Below, in pieces: positions 5,760 through 13,516 of a stretch of DNA of 21,868 nt; the stretch's first letter is position 1; each line of letters opens with the position of its first letter. The notes beneath the pieces were generated by a model. The model saw only the letters and a list, made by a program, of their open reading frames with translations. It was not told where the DNA came from and ran no database searches. A program made the position numbers and the translations under genes. The stretch comes from CAVPEW01 sp050247895 (GTDB taxonomy: Bacteria; Actinomycetota; Acidimicrobiia; Acidimicrobiales; VFJN01). The stretch is from NCBI GenBank assembly GCA_050247895.1, contig JBFWTJ010000020.1:1-21868 (forward strand), in the 5' to 3' direction.

Positions 5760-7139
5760 ATGGCCGACATCACGATGCCCCAGCTCGGCGAGACGGTGAC
5801 CGAGGGAACCATCACCAAGTGGTTCAAGCAGGTCGGCGACCAGGTTGCCGAGGACGAACCCCTCTTCGAGGTCTCCACCGACAAGGTCGACTCCGAGGTC
5901 CCCTCGCCGCTGTCGGGGACCCTGACCGAGATCAAGGTGGCCGAGGGCGAGACGGTCGACGTGGGCGCGGTGCTCGCGGTGATCGGCGACGGCCCGGCCG
6001 CCAACGGCGACGGCGCCGGTCCCGCGGAGGCCCCGGCCCCCGCGGCCGAGCCCCCGGTCGCCTCCGCCGCCGACGCGCCCGAGGCGCCCGCCGCCGAAGC
6101 TCCTGGCCCGGAGGCCCCCGCCGAGCCGGCGGCACCGGTGGCCGAGGCCGCGCCGGCCCCCGCGGCCGGTGGGCCCTCGGTCCTGCTGTCGCCCGTGGTG
6201 CGCAAGCTGATCGCCGAGCACGGGCTCGACCCGGCCCAGATCACCGGCACCGGCGTGGGCGGCCGCATCACCCGCAACGACGTGCTCGCCGTGGTCGAGG
6301 CCAAGGGCGGCGCCCCGGCACCGGCCGCGCCGACTGCCGCGCCCGCGCCCGTCGCACCGGTGGCCGCCGCGCCCGGCCCGGCTCCGGCGTCCACGCCGGC
6401 CCCGGCCCCGGTGGCCCGCACCGGCGAGCGCGACACGTCGATCCCCCACACCAACATCCGCCGGCGCACGGCCGAGCACATGACGATGTCGAAGCACACG
6501 TCGGCCCACGTGTACGCCGCCGTCGAGGTCGACTTCGAAGGCGTCGACCGGGTCCGTGGCGCGCACAAGGCGGCGTGGCGCGACCAGGAGGGCTTCTCGC
6601 TCACCTACCTGCCGTTCGTGGCCCGGGCCGTGGTCGACGCCGTCCGCGAGTTCCCCGAGGTCAACGCCACATTCACCGAGACCGACCTGGTGGTGCACAA
6701 CTACGTGAACCTCGGCATCGCCGTGGACCTCGACTTCAAGGGCCTCATGGTGCCCGTGGTCCACGACGCCGACGCCAAGCGGCTCCGGGCCATCGCCCGG
6801 GAGGTCCGCGACCTGGCCGAGCGGGCCCGGTCCAAGAAGCTGACGCCCGACGACATCTCGGGTGGCACCTTCACCATCACCAACCCGGGCCCGGCCGGCA
6901 CGCTGCTGACGATGCCGATCATCAACCAGCCCCAGGTGGCGATCCTGTCCACCGACGGGGTCAAGCGCCGGCCGGTCGTGGTCCCCACCGCCGACGGCGG
7001 CGAGGCGATCGCCATCCACTCCGTCGGCAACCTCGTGCTCACCTGGGACCACCGGGCATTCGACGGCATGTACGCCTCCACCTTCCTGACCCGGATCCGC
7101 GAGATCATCGAGACCCGCGACTGGGCCACCGAGCTGTAG
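5760..7139 (+). CDS. 2-oxo acid dehydrogenase E2 (dihydrolipoamide acyltransferase)
   Basis: This 459-residue E2 core protein accepts acyl groups from E1 on its swinging lipoyl arm and passes them to CoA. One lipoyl domain (1-76) carries the lipoylated Lys42 in STDKVDSEV. A long Ala-Pro-Glu linker (about 78-138) follows, then a peripheral subunit-binding domain (about 142-180, with GTGVGGRITRNDV), a second Ala-Pro linker, and the CAT-like catalytic domain (about 225-459) with His431 and Asp435 in DHRAFDG. Many actinobacterial E2s have two or three lipoyl domains; this has one. Whether it serves pyruvate, 2-oxoglutarate or branched-chain substrates cannot be read from the sequence. The lpdA-E2-lipB-lipA order resembles the dlaT-lipB-lipA neighbourhood of mycobacteria. 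The start is ATG at 5760. Confidence 0.95.
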   Translation: MADITMPQLGETVTEGTITKWFKQVGDQVAEDEPLFEVSTDKVDSEVPSPLSGTLTEIKVAEGETVDVGAVLAVIGDGPAANGDGAGPAEAPAPAAEPPVASAADAPEAPAAEAPGPEAPAEPAAPVAEAAPAPAAGGPSVLLSPVVRKLIAEHGLDPAQITGTGVGGRITRNDVLAVVEAKGGAPAPAAPTAAPAPVAPVAAAPGPAPASTPAPAPVARTGERDTSIPHTNIRRRTAEHMTMSKHTSAHVYAAVEVDFEGVDRVRGAHKAAWRDQEGFSLTYLPFVARAVVDAVREFPEVNATFTETDLVVHNYVNLGIAVDLDFKGLMVPVVHDADAKRLRAIAREVRDLAERARSKKLTPDDISGGTFTITNPGPAGTLLTMPIINQPQVAILSTDGVKRRPVVVPTADGGEAIAIHSVGNLVLTWDHRAFDGMYASTFLTRIREIIETRDWATEL

Positions 7140-7149
7140 CGGCACCCCG

Positions 7150-8799
7150 GTGACGCTGCGCATCCGCTGGCTGGGCAAGGTCCGCTACCGCGACGCCCAC
7201 GCGCTCCAGCAGGGCCTGTTCGCCCAGGGCGCCGACGACCACCTGCTGCTCCTGGAGCACCCGCACGTCTACACGCTGGGCGTGCGGGCCGACATGCGCC
7301 ACGTGCTGGTGCCCCCGGCCGAGGTCGGCGCCGAGCTGGTGCGGGCCGACCGGGGCGGCGACGTGACCTACCACGGGCCGGGCCAGCTCGTCGGCTACCC
7401 GATCCTGTCGCTGCCGGGGAAGCGGGGCGGCGGGATGGCCGACACGGTCGCCTACGTGCGTGCCGTCGAGCAGCTGGTCATCGACGTGCTGGCCGACCTG
7501 GGCCTGCCCGACGCCGGGCGGCTGCGGGACCACCCGGGCGTGTGGGTCGCGCCGGGCTCGCCGCGGCCCCGCAAGATCTGCGCCATCGGGGTGAAGCTCA
7601 CCCGGGGCCGGTCGATGCACGGCTTCGCGCTCAACGTCGATCCCGACATGGCGTACTTCGGCCACATCGTGCCGTGCGGGATCGAGGGCAAGCCGGTCAC
7701 GTCCCTGCGGGCCGAGGGCATCGACGTGACCATGCGCGACGTGGTCGACGCGGTGGCGGCCCGGGCCGCCGAGCGCTGGGGCGCGAGCGGCTGGGAGCGG
7801 GCCGACGTCGTGTGGCGCCACGCGCCGGAGGACCTGGCCCCGTTCTCCCGGGGCGAGGGCCCGGGCGCGCCGGTGCGGCTCCGGGGTCGGCTGGCCGAGG
7901 CCGGTGTGCAGGGCGGGGTGCCGCTGGAGGCCCGCAAGCCCGACTGGATGAGGGCACCGGTCCACCACGGCGCCGAGGTGCTCCAGCTGCGCCGGACCAT
8001 GCACGACCTGGACCTGGTCACGGTGTGCGAGGAGGCGGGCTGCCCCAACCTGTCGGAGTGCTGGTCCGACGGCACGGCCACCTTCATGATCAACGGGGAG
8101 CGCTGCACCCGCGCCTGCGGCTTCTGCCTGGTCGACACCCGGCGGCCCGAGGCGCCCCCGGCCGACGAGCCGGCCCGGGTGGCCGAGGCCGTGGCCCGGA
8201 TGGGCCTGCGCTTCGCGGTGATCACCGCCGTGGCCCGCGACGACCTGCCCGACGGCGGCGCGGCGCGGTTCGCCGAGGTGATCCGGGCCGTGCGGGCCCG
8301 CAACCCCCTGACCTCGGTCGAGGTGCTGATCCCCGACGTGAAGGGCGACCCCGACGCCCTGGCGGTGATCTTCGGCGAGCGGCCCGACGTGCTGAACCAC
8401 AACCTCGAGACCGTGGCCCGCCTCCAGCGGGCCGTGCGGCCGTCGGCGTCCTACGCCCGGTCGCTGGCGGTGCTGGCCCGGGCCAAGGTCGAGGGCCTGA
8501 CCACCAAGTCGTCGCTGATCGTGGGCATGGGCGAGACCCGTGACGAGGTCGTGCAGGCCCTGGCCGACCTGCGGGGCGTGGGCGTCGACATCGTCACCGT
8601 CGGCCAGTACCTGCGGCCCACGACCAACCACCTGCCGGTGGCCCGGTGGTGGACGCCCGACGAGCTGGACGAGCTCAAGGCGATCGGCGAGGCGATGGGC
8701 ATCGGCCACGTCGAGGCCGGCCCGCTGGTCCGCTCCAGCTACCACGCCCGTCAGGCCGCGGCCGGGGCCGTCCCGGTCGCCCTGCGGGCCCGGGGTTGA
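7150..8799 (+). CDS. lipB-lipA: LipB-LipA fusion: octanoyltransferase + lipoyl synthase
   Basis: One uninterrupted 549-codon frame encodes both steps of de novo lipoylation. Residues 1 to about 240 are LipB: RGGDVTYHGPGQL (68-80), Lys149 in GVKL, HGFALNV (157-163) and the acyl-accepting Cys176 in PCGI. LipB moves octanoate from acyl carrier protein to the E2 lysine. Residues about 260-549 are LipA: auxiliary cluster Cys293/Cys298/Cys304 (CEEAGCPNLSECW), radical-SAM cluster CxxxCxxC Cys319/Cys323/Cys326, and the C-terminal RSSYHA (528-533) whose Ser ligates the auxiliary cluster. LipA inserts the two sulfurs. The two are normally separate genes. The roughly 20-residue junction (about 243-262) keeps the usual LipA start region RKPDWMR. 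In-frame GTG codons at residues 253 and 257 could allow separate LipA initiation. It starts 10 nt after the E2 gene, its likely substrate. Confidence 0.92.
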   Translation: MTLRIRWLGKVRYRDAHALQQGLFAQGADDHLLLLEHPHVYTLGVRADMRHVLVPPAEVGAELVRADRGGDVTYHGPGQLVGYPILSLPGKRGGGMADTVAYVRAVEQLVIDVLADLGLPDAGRLRDHPGVWVAPGSPRPRKICAIGVKLTRGRSMHGFALNVDPDMAYFGHIVPCGIEGKPVTSLRAEGIDVTMRDVVDAVAARAAERWGASGWERADVVWRHAPEDLAPFSRGEGPGAPVRLRGRLAEAGVQGGVPLEARKPDWMRAPVHHGAEVLQLRRTMHDLDLVTVCEEAGCPNLSECWSDGTATFMINGERCTRACGFCLVDTRRPEAPPADEPARVAEAVARMGLRFAVITAVARDDLPDGGAARFAEVIRAVRARNPLTSVEVLIPDVKGDPDALAVIFGERPDVLNHNLETVARLQRAVRPSASYARSLAVLARAKVEGLTTKSSLIVGMGETRDEVVQALADLRGVGVDIVTVGQYLRPTTNHLPVARWWTPDELDELKAIGEAMGIGHVEAGPLVRSSYHARQAAAGAVPVALRARG

Positions 8800-8807
8800 G
8801 GCCGCAG

Positions 8808-8939
8808 GTGGCCGCGCCACGCCGGAGCGCCCTCGGGTCGCGCCCGGTCCGGTGGCGGGCCGTCGTCGTGGCCCGCGACGACGGGAGCCCGGACGTGGTC
8901 GACGGCGTGCCCGGTGCGCTCGCGTGGACGGGCCGGTGA
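8808..8939 (+). CDS. Small hypothetical ORF between lipA and the M24 peptidase
   Basis: This 43-codon GTG-started ORF begins MAAPRRSALGSRPVRWRAVV and ends VDGVPGALAWTGR. It is basic at the N-terminus with no transmembrane segment and no motif I recognise. GAGG at 8798-8801 lies 6 nt before the start. Its stop overlaps the peptidase GTG as GTGA (8936-8939), the junction used repeatedly between real gene pairs in this window, which is the main support. Without it, the 136-nt gap between lipA and the peptidase would be unexplained. It may still be a chance open frame in GC-rich DNA. Confidence 0.35.
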   Translation: MAAPRRSALGSRPVRWRAVVVARDDGSPDVVDGVPGALAWTGR

Positions 8940-10045
8940 GCGGGCCCTTCGCCGAGCGGGTCGGCCGGGTCCGTGCCGCCATGGACGAGCAGGGCGTCGA
9001 CGTGGTGCTCCTGTCGGTCGGGCCCGACCTGCCCTACCTGACCGGCTACGAGGCCATGCCGCTGGAGCGGCTGACCATGCTGGTCCTGCCCCGCGACGGC
9101 GACGCCACCCTGGTCGTCCCCCGGCTGGAGGCCCCCCGGGTCGTGCCCCGTCCCGAGGTGTTCGCCCTGCGGGCCTGGGACGAGACCGCCGACCCGGTGG
9201 CGCTGGTGGCCGAGCTGGCCGGTCGGGCCGCGGTGGCCGCCATCGGGGACCGGACCTGGGCCCGCTTCCTGGTCGAGCTCCAGCACGCCCTGCCGGCCAC
9301 CGGCTGGCGCCGGGCGTCGGCGGTGGTCGGCCCCATCCGGGCCCGCAAGGACGAGGCCGAGGTCGCCGCGCTGCGCCGGGCCGGGCAGGCCGCCGACCGG
9401 GTCGCGGCCCAGCTCCAGGCGGGCGACATCGTCCTGGCCGGGCGGACCGAGGCCGAGGTGTCCGCCGACCTGGGCCGCCGGCTGCTGGCCGAGGGCCACC
9501 ACCGGGTCAACTTCGCCATCGTGGCCGCCGGAGCGAACGCGGCGAGCCCGCACCACGAGCCGGGCGAGCGGGTCATCGCCGAGGGCGAGGTGGTCCTGTG
9601 CGACTTCGGCGGGACCATGCCGGGCCCCGACGGCGTCGGCTACTGCTCGGACATCACCCGTTGCGTCTCGCTCGGTGCACCGCCGGCCGAGGTGGCCGAG
9701 GCCTACGCCGTGCTGCGCGAGGCCCAGCAGGCCGCCGTGGCCTCGGCCGTGGTCGGCACCCCCTGCGAGGAGGTGGACGCCACCGCCCGGAGGCTCATCG
9801 CCGCCGCGGGCCACGGCGACCACTTCATCCACCGGACCGGGCACGGGATCGGCATCGAGGAGCACGAGGACCCCTACGTGGTGGCGGGCAACGCCACCCG
9901 GCTCGAGCCCGGCCACGCGTTCTCGGTCGAGCCCGGGATCTACGTGCCCGGCCGGTTCGGGTTGCGGCTCGAGGACATCGTGGTCGCGGCCGCCGCCGGG
10001 CCCGACCCGCTCAACCGGGCCGATCACGACCTCGTCGTGCTCTGA
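8936..10045 (+). CDS. M24 family Xaa-Pro aminopeptidase/dipeptidase
   Basis: This is a 369-residue M24B-type metallopeptidase. The N-terminal creatinase-like domain (about 1-130) includes YLTGYEAMPLERLTML. The pita-bread catalytic domain (about 138-369) has all five expected metal ligands: Asp223 (CDFGG), Asp239 (GYCSDITR), His303 (RTGHGIG), Glu332 (SVEPGIY) and Glu346 (RLEDIVV). Catalytic-site His residues lie in SPHHEPGE (204-211). The family uses two divalent metals, usually Mn or Co, to remove residues preceding proline or to split X-Pro dipeptides in the cytoplasm. Substrate preference is not predictable. GTG at 8936 is preferred because of the GTGA overlap; GTG at 8924 is the alternative. 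It may be co-transcribed with lipB-lipA. Confidence 0.92.
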   Translation: MSGPFAERVGRVRAAMDEQGVDVVLLSVGPDLPYLTGYEAMPLERLTMLVLPRDGDATLVVPRLEAPRVVPRPEVFALRAWDETADPVALVAELAGRAAVAAIGDRTWARFLVELQHALPATGWRRASAVVGPIRARKDEAEVAALRRAGQAADRVAAQLQAGDIVLAGRTEAEVSADLGRRLLAEGHHRVNFAIVAAGANAASPHHEPGERVIAEGEVVLCDFGGTMPGPDGVGYCSDITRCVSLGAPPAEVAEAYAVLREAQQAAVASAVVGTPCEEVDATARRLIAAAGHGDHFIHRTGHGIGIEEHEDPYVVAGNATRLEPGHAFSVEPGIYVPGRFGLRLEDIVVAAAAGPDPLNRADHDLVVL

Positions 10046-10119
10046 GGCCAGGTCGTCGGGTCGGCGTCGCGGCGTGAGCCAGATCCTGGCGTGATCTGAC
10101 GGGTCGGCGGTGGCCTCCC

Positions 10120-10125
10120 TACGCT
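10120..10125 (+). promoter_or_regulatory. -10-like hexamer TACGCT, possibly leaderless start
   Basis: TACGCT ends 10 nt before the ATGATG at 10136. CTGACG (10096-10101) lies 18 nt upstream as a possible -35. No Shine-Dalgarno sequence is present, which fits a leaderless mRNA. Confidence 0.45.
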
Positions 10126-10135
10126 CGGCGCTCCG

Positions 10136-10993
10136 ATGATGCGCCTCGACGCCGCCACGGTGCTGCTCCAGTGGGCCACGGGTGGCCTGCTGTTCCTGTG
10201 GGTGACCACCCGGGGCCGCCAGGTCGGCATCGGCTACGGCTGGCTGGTGCGGGGCACCTACCTGCTCATGGCGGTCGGTGCCCTGCTGGTCGGGCTGGGC
10301 GTCGGCGACCCGGTGCCGGTGCGCGAGGTCGCCTCGGCGGGGGTGGTGCTCGCGGCCGGGTTCGCCCTGGTCGTGTCGATCGTCCGGCGCCGGGCCGGCG
10401 TGGCCGGCGAGCGCGAGCGGGTGGAGCGGCGCAGCGCCCGGATCACGGCCATGACCGGGATCGACCGCCGTCGGGATGGCCCCGACGCGTCGGTGCCCGA
10501 GTTCCCGCCCGTCCTGGACCTGGTCGCCCCCCTGGTGGGCCTGGTCGGGCTCGTCGCGGCCGGCGTCGACGCCGGCCACCCGATCTGGCTGTCGGTGGCC
10601 CGCACGGTGGTGGGCGCCGCCTTCCTGGGCTCGATCAGCGACGCCATGCTGCTCGGCCACTGGTACCTGGTGCAGCCGGGCCTGCCCCGGGCGCCCCTGC
10701 TGGAGCTGGTCCGCTGGCTGGGCCGCCTCTGGCCGCTGGAGGTGGCCCTGCTCCTGTGGCCGACGGGGATGGGCTCTGTCGTCGACGGTTCGATCGACGA
10801 CGGGTACAACGGCATGCTCGGCTGGTTCTGGATCGCCTGCGCGGTGACCACCATCGGCCTGGTCGTGGTCACCCGTGCCGCCCTGCGGGAGCGCCAGTAC
10901 TCGGCGGTCATGGCCGCCACCGGACTGCTCTACCTGGCCATCCTGACCGCCTTCGGGACCGACCTGGTCGCCCGGGCGACGCTGGCCGGCTGA
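10136..10993 (+). CDS. Polytopic membrane protein of unknown function
   Basis: This is a 285-residue protein with about eight predicted membrane spans; I do not recognise the family. Spans lie near residues 5-22, 35-55, 65-83, 125-145, 150-172, 195-212, 225-248 and 258-275. A basic cytoplasmic loop (about 84-120, rich in Arg with RRRAGV and IDRRRDG) separates the first three spans from the rest. GHWYLVQPGLPRAPL, near residues 178-192, stands out as a likely conserved motif: a His, Trp and Tyr at a membrane edge could bind a cofactor or metal, but that is speculation. The start is ATG at 10136 or 10139, just after a -10-like hexamer. A perfect hairpin follows the stop immediately, so the gene is probably a single transcription unit. 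Confidence 0.75.
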   Translation: MMRLDAATVLLQWATGGLLFLWVTTRGRQVGIGYGWLVRGTYLLMAVGALLVGLGVGDPVPVREVASAGVVLAAGFALVVSIVRRRAGVAGERERVERRSARITAMTGIDRRRDGPDASVPEFPPVLDLVAPLVGLVGLVAAGVDAGHPIWLSVARTVVGAAFLGSISDAMLLGHWYLVQPGLPRAPLLELVRWLGRLWPLEVALLLWPTGMGSVVDGSIDDGYNGMLGWFWIACAVTTIGLVVVTRAALRERQYSAVMAATGLLYLAILTAFGTDLVARATLAG

Positions 10994-11016
10994 GCCCCGG
11001 GGTTGTCCCCCGGGGC
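10994..11016 (+). terminator. Perfect 9-bp GC hairpin after the membrane gene
   Basis: GCCCCGGGG (10994-11002) and CCCCGGGGC (11008-11016) are perfect complements around a TTGTC loop. The hairpin starts at the base after the stop codon of the 10136 gene and ends 21 nt before ku. No T-tract follows, but its position fits a terminator. Confidence 0.6.
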
Positions 11017-11037
11017 GGATCGGGGAAAGCTTCACCC

Positions 11038-11916
11038 ATGCCCAGGGCCATCTGGAGCGGGTCGATCGGCTTCGGCCTGGTCAACATCCCCATCAAGCTC
11101 TTCAACGCCGTGTCCCGCAAGTCGGTCCACTTCAACCAGATCGACTCCCGCACCGGTGCCCGGATCCGCTACCAGAAGGTGTCCGCGGCCGATGGCGAGG
11201 TGGTGCCGTCCGAGGCGATCGTGAAGGGCTACGAGCTGCCCGGCGGCGAGTACGTCACGGTGGGCGACGACGAGCTCGGCGCGCTCGACCCCGAGGCGAA
11301 CCGCACGATCGAGATCGAGCAGTTCATCGACCTGGCCGACGTCGACCCCCTCTACTACGACGCCGCGTACTACGTGGCGCCCGACAAGGCCACGCTCAAG
11401 CCCTACGCCCTGCTGGTCCGGGCCATGGAGGAGTCGGGCAAGGTGGCCATCGCCCGCTTCGTGATGCGCTCCAAGCAGTACCTGTGCGCCATCCGGCCCA
11501 AGGACGGTGCCCTGGTCCTGTCGACGATGGTCTACGCGGACGAGCTGAACCCGCCGGACGAGATCGGCGAGATCGTCGGCGCCTCGGAGGTCGAGGTGAC
11601 GGCCAAGGAGCTCAAGATGGCCGAGCAGCTCGTCGAGTCGCTCTCCGAGCCCTTCGAGCCGGAGCGCTACGAGGACACCTACCGCCACCGGGTGATCGAG
11701 CTCATCGAGGCCAAGGCCGCGGGCACCGGGGAGGTGGTCGCCCCGCCCGCACCCCTCGCCGAGGACAAGGTCGTGGACCTCATGGCGGCGCTGGAGGCCT
11801 CCGTCAAGGAGGCGAAGGCGGCACGCAAGCGCCACCCTACGCAGCGGGCGGCGGCCGACGAGCAGCCGGCTGACGCCCCGACATCGAGCCGGCGCCGGAC
11901 CGCCCGGTCGGCCTAG
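11038..11916 (+). CDS. ku: Non-homologous end-joining protein Ku
   Basis: This 292-residue bacterial Ku is of usual length. It opens with the family signature MPRAIWSGSIGFGLVNIPIKL, then VHFNQID and RIRYQKVS. It contains the Ku bridge region (YYDAAYYVAPDK near 102-113, and KQYLCAIRPKDGALVLSTM near 146-164). The homodimer rings broken DNA ends and recruits LigD. The C-terminus from about residue 258 is a basic tail (KEAKAARKRHP then SSRRRTARSA), the kind that modulates DNA binding. The ATG at 11038 matches the family start exactly; AAGCTT just upstream is only a weak -10 and there is no clear Shine-Dalgarno. The next gene, 20 nt away, is the polymerase partner. Confidence 0.96.
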   Translation: MPRAIWSGSIGFGLVNIPIKLFNAVSRKSVHFNQIDSRTGARIRYQKVSAADGEVVPSEAIVKGYELPGGEYVTVGDDELGALDPEANRTIEIEQFIDLADVDPLYYDAAYYVAPDKATLKPYALLVRAMEESGKVAIARFVMRSKQYLCAIRPKDGALVLSTMVYADELNPPDEIGEIVGASEVEVTAKELKMAEQLVESLSEPFEPERYEDTYRHRVIELIEAKAAGTGEVVAPPAPLAEDKVVDLMAALEASVKEAKAARKRHPTQRAAADEQPADAPTSSRRRTARSA

Positions 11917-11936
11917 CCGTCGTCGACGGCCCCGCC

Positions 11937-12890
11937 GTGGCGGCCAAGCGGGTCCCGCCCACGACCACGACCGCCGAGGTCGACGGCCGGCGGCTGCGCC
12001 TGTCCAACCTCGACAAGGTCCTGTACCCCGAAGCCGGGTTCACCAAGGCCGAGGTCATCGACTACTACGTGCGGGTCGCGCCCGCGCTGCTGCCCCACGT
12101 CGCGGACCGGGGCGTCACGCTGCGCCGGTACCCCGACGGGGTGGAGGGCGGCTCCTTCTTCGAGAAGCGCTGCCCCTCGCACCGCCCGGCCTGGATCGGC
12201 ACCTTCGACGGACCGGGCGACCGGAACGGGACGATCGGCTACTGCGCCCTGGACTCGGTGGCCGCCCTGGCCTGGTCGGCCAACATGGCCGCCCTGGAGA
12301 TCCACGCGCCGATGGCCCGGGGCACGGACATCGAGGCGCCGACGATGTGCGTGTTCGACCTGGATCCGGGCCCGGGCACCGGCATCGCCGAGTGCGCCGG
12401 GCTGGCCCTGCGCATCGGCGACGTGCTCGACCGGTTCGGTGGGCTCCGCTGCTGGGCCAAGACCTCGGGGTCCAAGGGCCTCCAGCTCTACCTGCCCCTC
12501 AACAGCCCCCACACCCACGAGCACTGCGCCTCGTTCGCCCAGGCCGTGGCCCAGGTGCTCGAGCGCGACGACCCGGCGCACGTCACCTCCACCATGCGCA
12601 AGGACGTGCGGCCGGGCCGGGTGTTCGTGGACTGGAGCCAGAACAGCCGCCACAAGACGACGATCGGGCCCTACTCGCTGCGGGCTCGGCCCCGTCCGAC
12701 GGTGTCCACGCCGGTGACCTGGGACGAGGTCGACGCCGCCGCGTCGGGTGGCGACCTCGTCTTCGAGGCCGCCGACGTGCTGGCGCGCGTCGAGGCCGAC
12801 GGGGACCTCTTCGCACCGACGCTCACCGTCGTGCAGCACCTCCCCGGGGCGCGGGACGCCGTGACGGGGGGCGGAGCGAAAAGCCGGTAA
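11937..12890 (+). CDS. Stand-alone LigD-type polymerase/primase domain
   Basis: This is a 317-residue archaeo-eukaryotic-primase polymerase of the LigD PolDom family. These enzymes add nucleotides, preferably ribonucleotides, at DNA ends held by Ku. It contains NLDKVLYPEAGFTK (24-37), the metal-binding pair Asp141/Asp143 in FDLDPG, SGSKGLQLYLPLN (177-189), third carboxylate Asp232 in FVDWSQN, and PYSLRARP (245-252). LigD polymerases usually have SGSKGLH; here the His is Gln183. The protein ends after the polymerase domain, with neither the ATP-dependent ligase nor the phosphoesterase domain, and neither is encoded nearby. It starts at GTG 11937, 20 nt after ku, so the two are probably co-transcribed. 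A separate ligase elsewhere in the genome is presumed. Confidence 0.92.
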   Translation: MAAKRVPPTTTTAEVDGRRLRLSNLDKVLYPEAGFTKAEVIDYYVRVAPALLPHVADRGVTLRRYPDGVEGGSFFEKRCPSHRPAWIGTFDGPGDRNGTIGYCALDSVAALAWSANMAALEIHAPMARGTDIEAPTMCVFDLDPGPGTGIAECAGLALRIGDVLDRFGGLRCWAKTSGSKGLQLYLPLNSPHTHEHCASFAQAVAQVLERDDPAHVTSTMRKDVRPGRVFVDWSQNSRHKTTIGPYSLRARPRPTVSTPVTWDEVDAAASGGDLVFEAADVLARVEADGDLFAPTLTVVQHLPGARDAVTGGGAKSR

Positions 12891-12922
12891 AACAGCGGCC
12901 CATCCGCGCAGGCGGCGTCGAC

Positions 12923-12946
12923 ATCAGCAAAGCTGTCCGCGCTGAT
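12923..12946. promoter_or_regulatory. Inverted repeat in the HU promoter region
   Basis: ATCAGC (12923-12928) and GCTGAT (12941-12946) flank 12 nt. The repeat overlaps a possible promoter: CTGTCC (12933-12938), 17 nt, then TACGGA (12956-12961). It could be an operator of the HU gene. Both the repeat and the promoter are tentative. Confidence 0.3.
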
Positions 12947-12978
12947 AGGCAACCCTACGGAGACGACGGAGGACAAGC

Positions 12979-13419
12979 ATGAACCGACGCGAGCTCGTCA
13001 AGGCGATCGCGGCGCACACCGGTGTCGACGCCAAGCAGGTCGACGTGGTCGTCAAGGGCTTCACCGAGGTGACCACCGCGGTGGTCGCCAAGGGCGAGCC
13101 CGTCGCCATCACCGGCTTCGCCAAGTTCGCCAAGCGTGAGCTGCCGGCCCGCATGGGCCGCAACCCCGCGACCGGCGCGACGATCCGGATCAAGGCCTCG
13201 AAGAAGGCCCGGATCACCCCGCTCAAGGCGTTCAAGGACGCGGTGATGACGCCGTCGACGGCGCCGAAGCTGGCCCGTGGCGTGTGGCCGCCGGCGCCGG
13301 CGCCGGTGAAGAAGGCTGCGGCGACCAAGGCCGTGGCCAAGAAGGCACCGGTGAAGAGGGCCGCCGCGACCAAGGCCCCGGCCAAGCGGGCGCCGGCCAA
13401 GAAGGTGGCCAAGCGCTAG
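12979..13419 (+). CDS. hupB: HU-family nucleoid protein with basic C-terminal tail
   Basis: This is a 146-residue HU of the long actinobacterial type. Residues 1-90 are the HU fold: MNRRELVKAIAAHTGVD, then GFAKFAKRELPARMGRNP and TGATIRIKASKKARI, which form the DNA-bending arm, with the closing helix ending FKDAV. After a Pro-rich hinge (VWPPAPAPV, about 102-110), residues 111-146 are a Lys-Ala-Pro repeat tail (KKAAATKA, KKAPVKRA, PAKRAPAKK), comparable to mycobacterial HupB and histone H1. It would coat and compact the nucleoid. ATG 12979 has GGAGGA 5 nt upstream. The N-terminus MNRREL differs slightly from the common MNKAEL. A strong hairpin terminates the gene. Confidence 0.95.
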   Translation: MNRRELVKAIAAHTGVDAKQVDVVVKGFTEVTTAVVAKGEPVAITGFAKFAKRELPARMGRNPATGATIRIKASKKARITPLKAFKDAVMTPSTAPKLARGVWPPAPAPVKKAAATKAVAKKAPVKRAAATKAPAKRAPAKKVAKR

Positions 13420-13445
13420 CGGTCGACACCGACCGACGGTTCCCG

Positions 13446-13476
13446 ACGGGCCCCGACCGATGAGGTCGGGGCCCGT
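13446..13476 (+). terminator. 13-bp hairpin after hupB
   Basis: ACGGGCCCCGACC (13446-13458) and GGTCGGGGCCCGT (13464-13476) pair perfectly around a GATGA loop, starting 26 nt after the hupB stop. The sequence TTCGTCGT continues after the stem, which is not a true T-tract. This is the best-supported terminator on the plus strand. Confidence 0.7.
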
Positions 13477-13516
13477 TCGTCGTCGGAAACGATGCCTGCG
13501 GCGAAGGGTCGGCGGG

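Noticed and set aside
6000..6420. Repetitive Ala-Pro-Glu coding stretches that look like tandem repeats
   Set aside because: These are the flexible interdomain linkers expected in E2 proteins, not DNA repeats of interest.
13290..13410. Lys-Ala-rich repeat at the hupB end as a possible satellite
   Set aside because: It is in frame and matches the basic tail of actinobacterial HU proteins.
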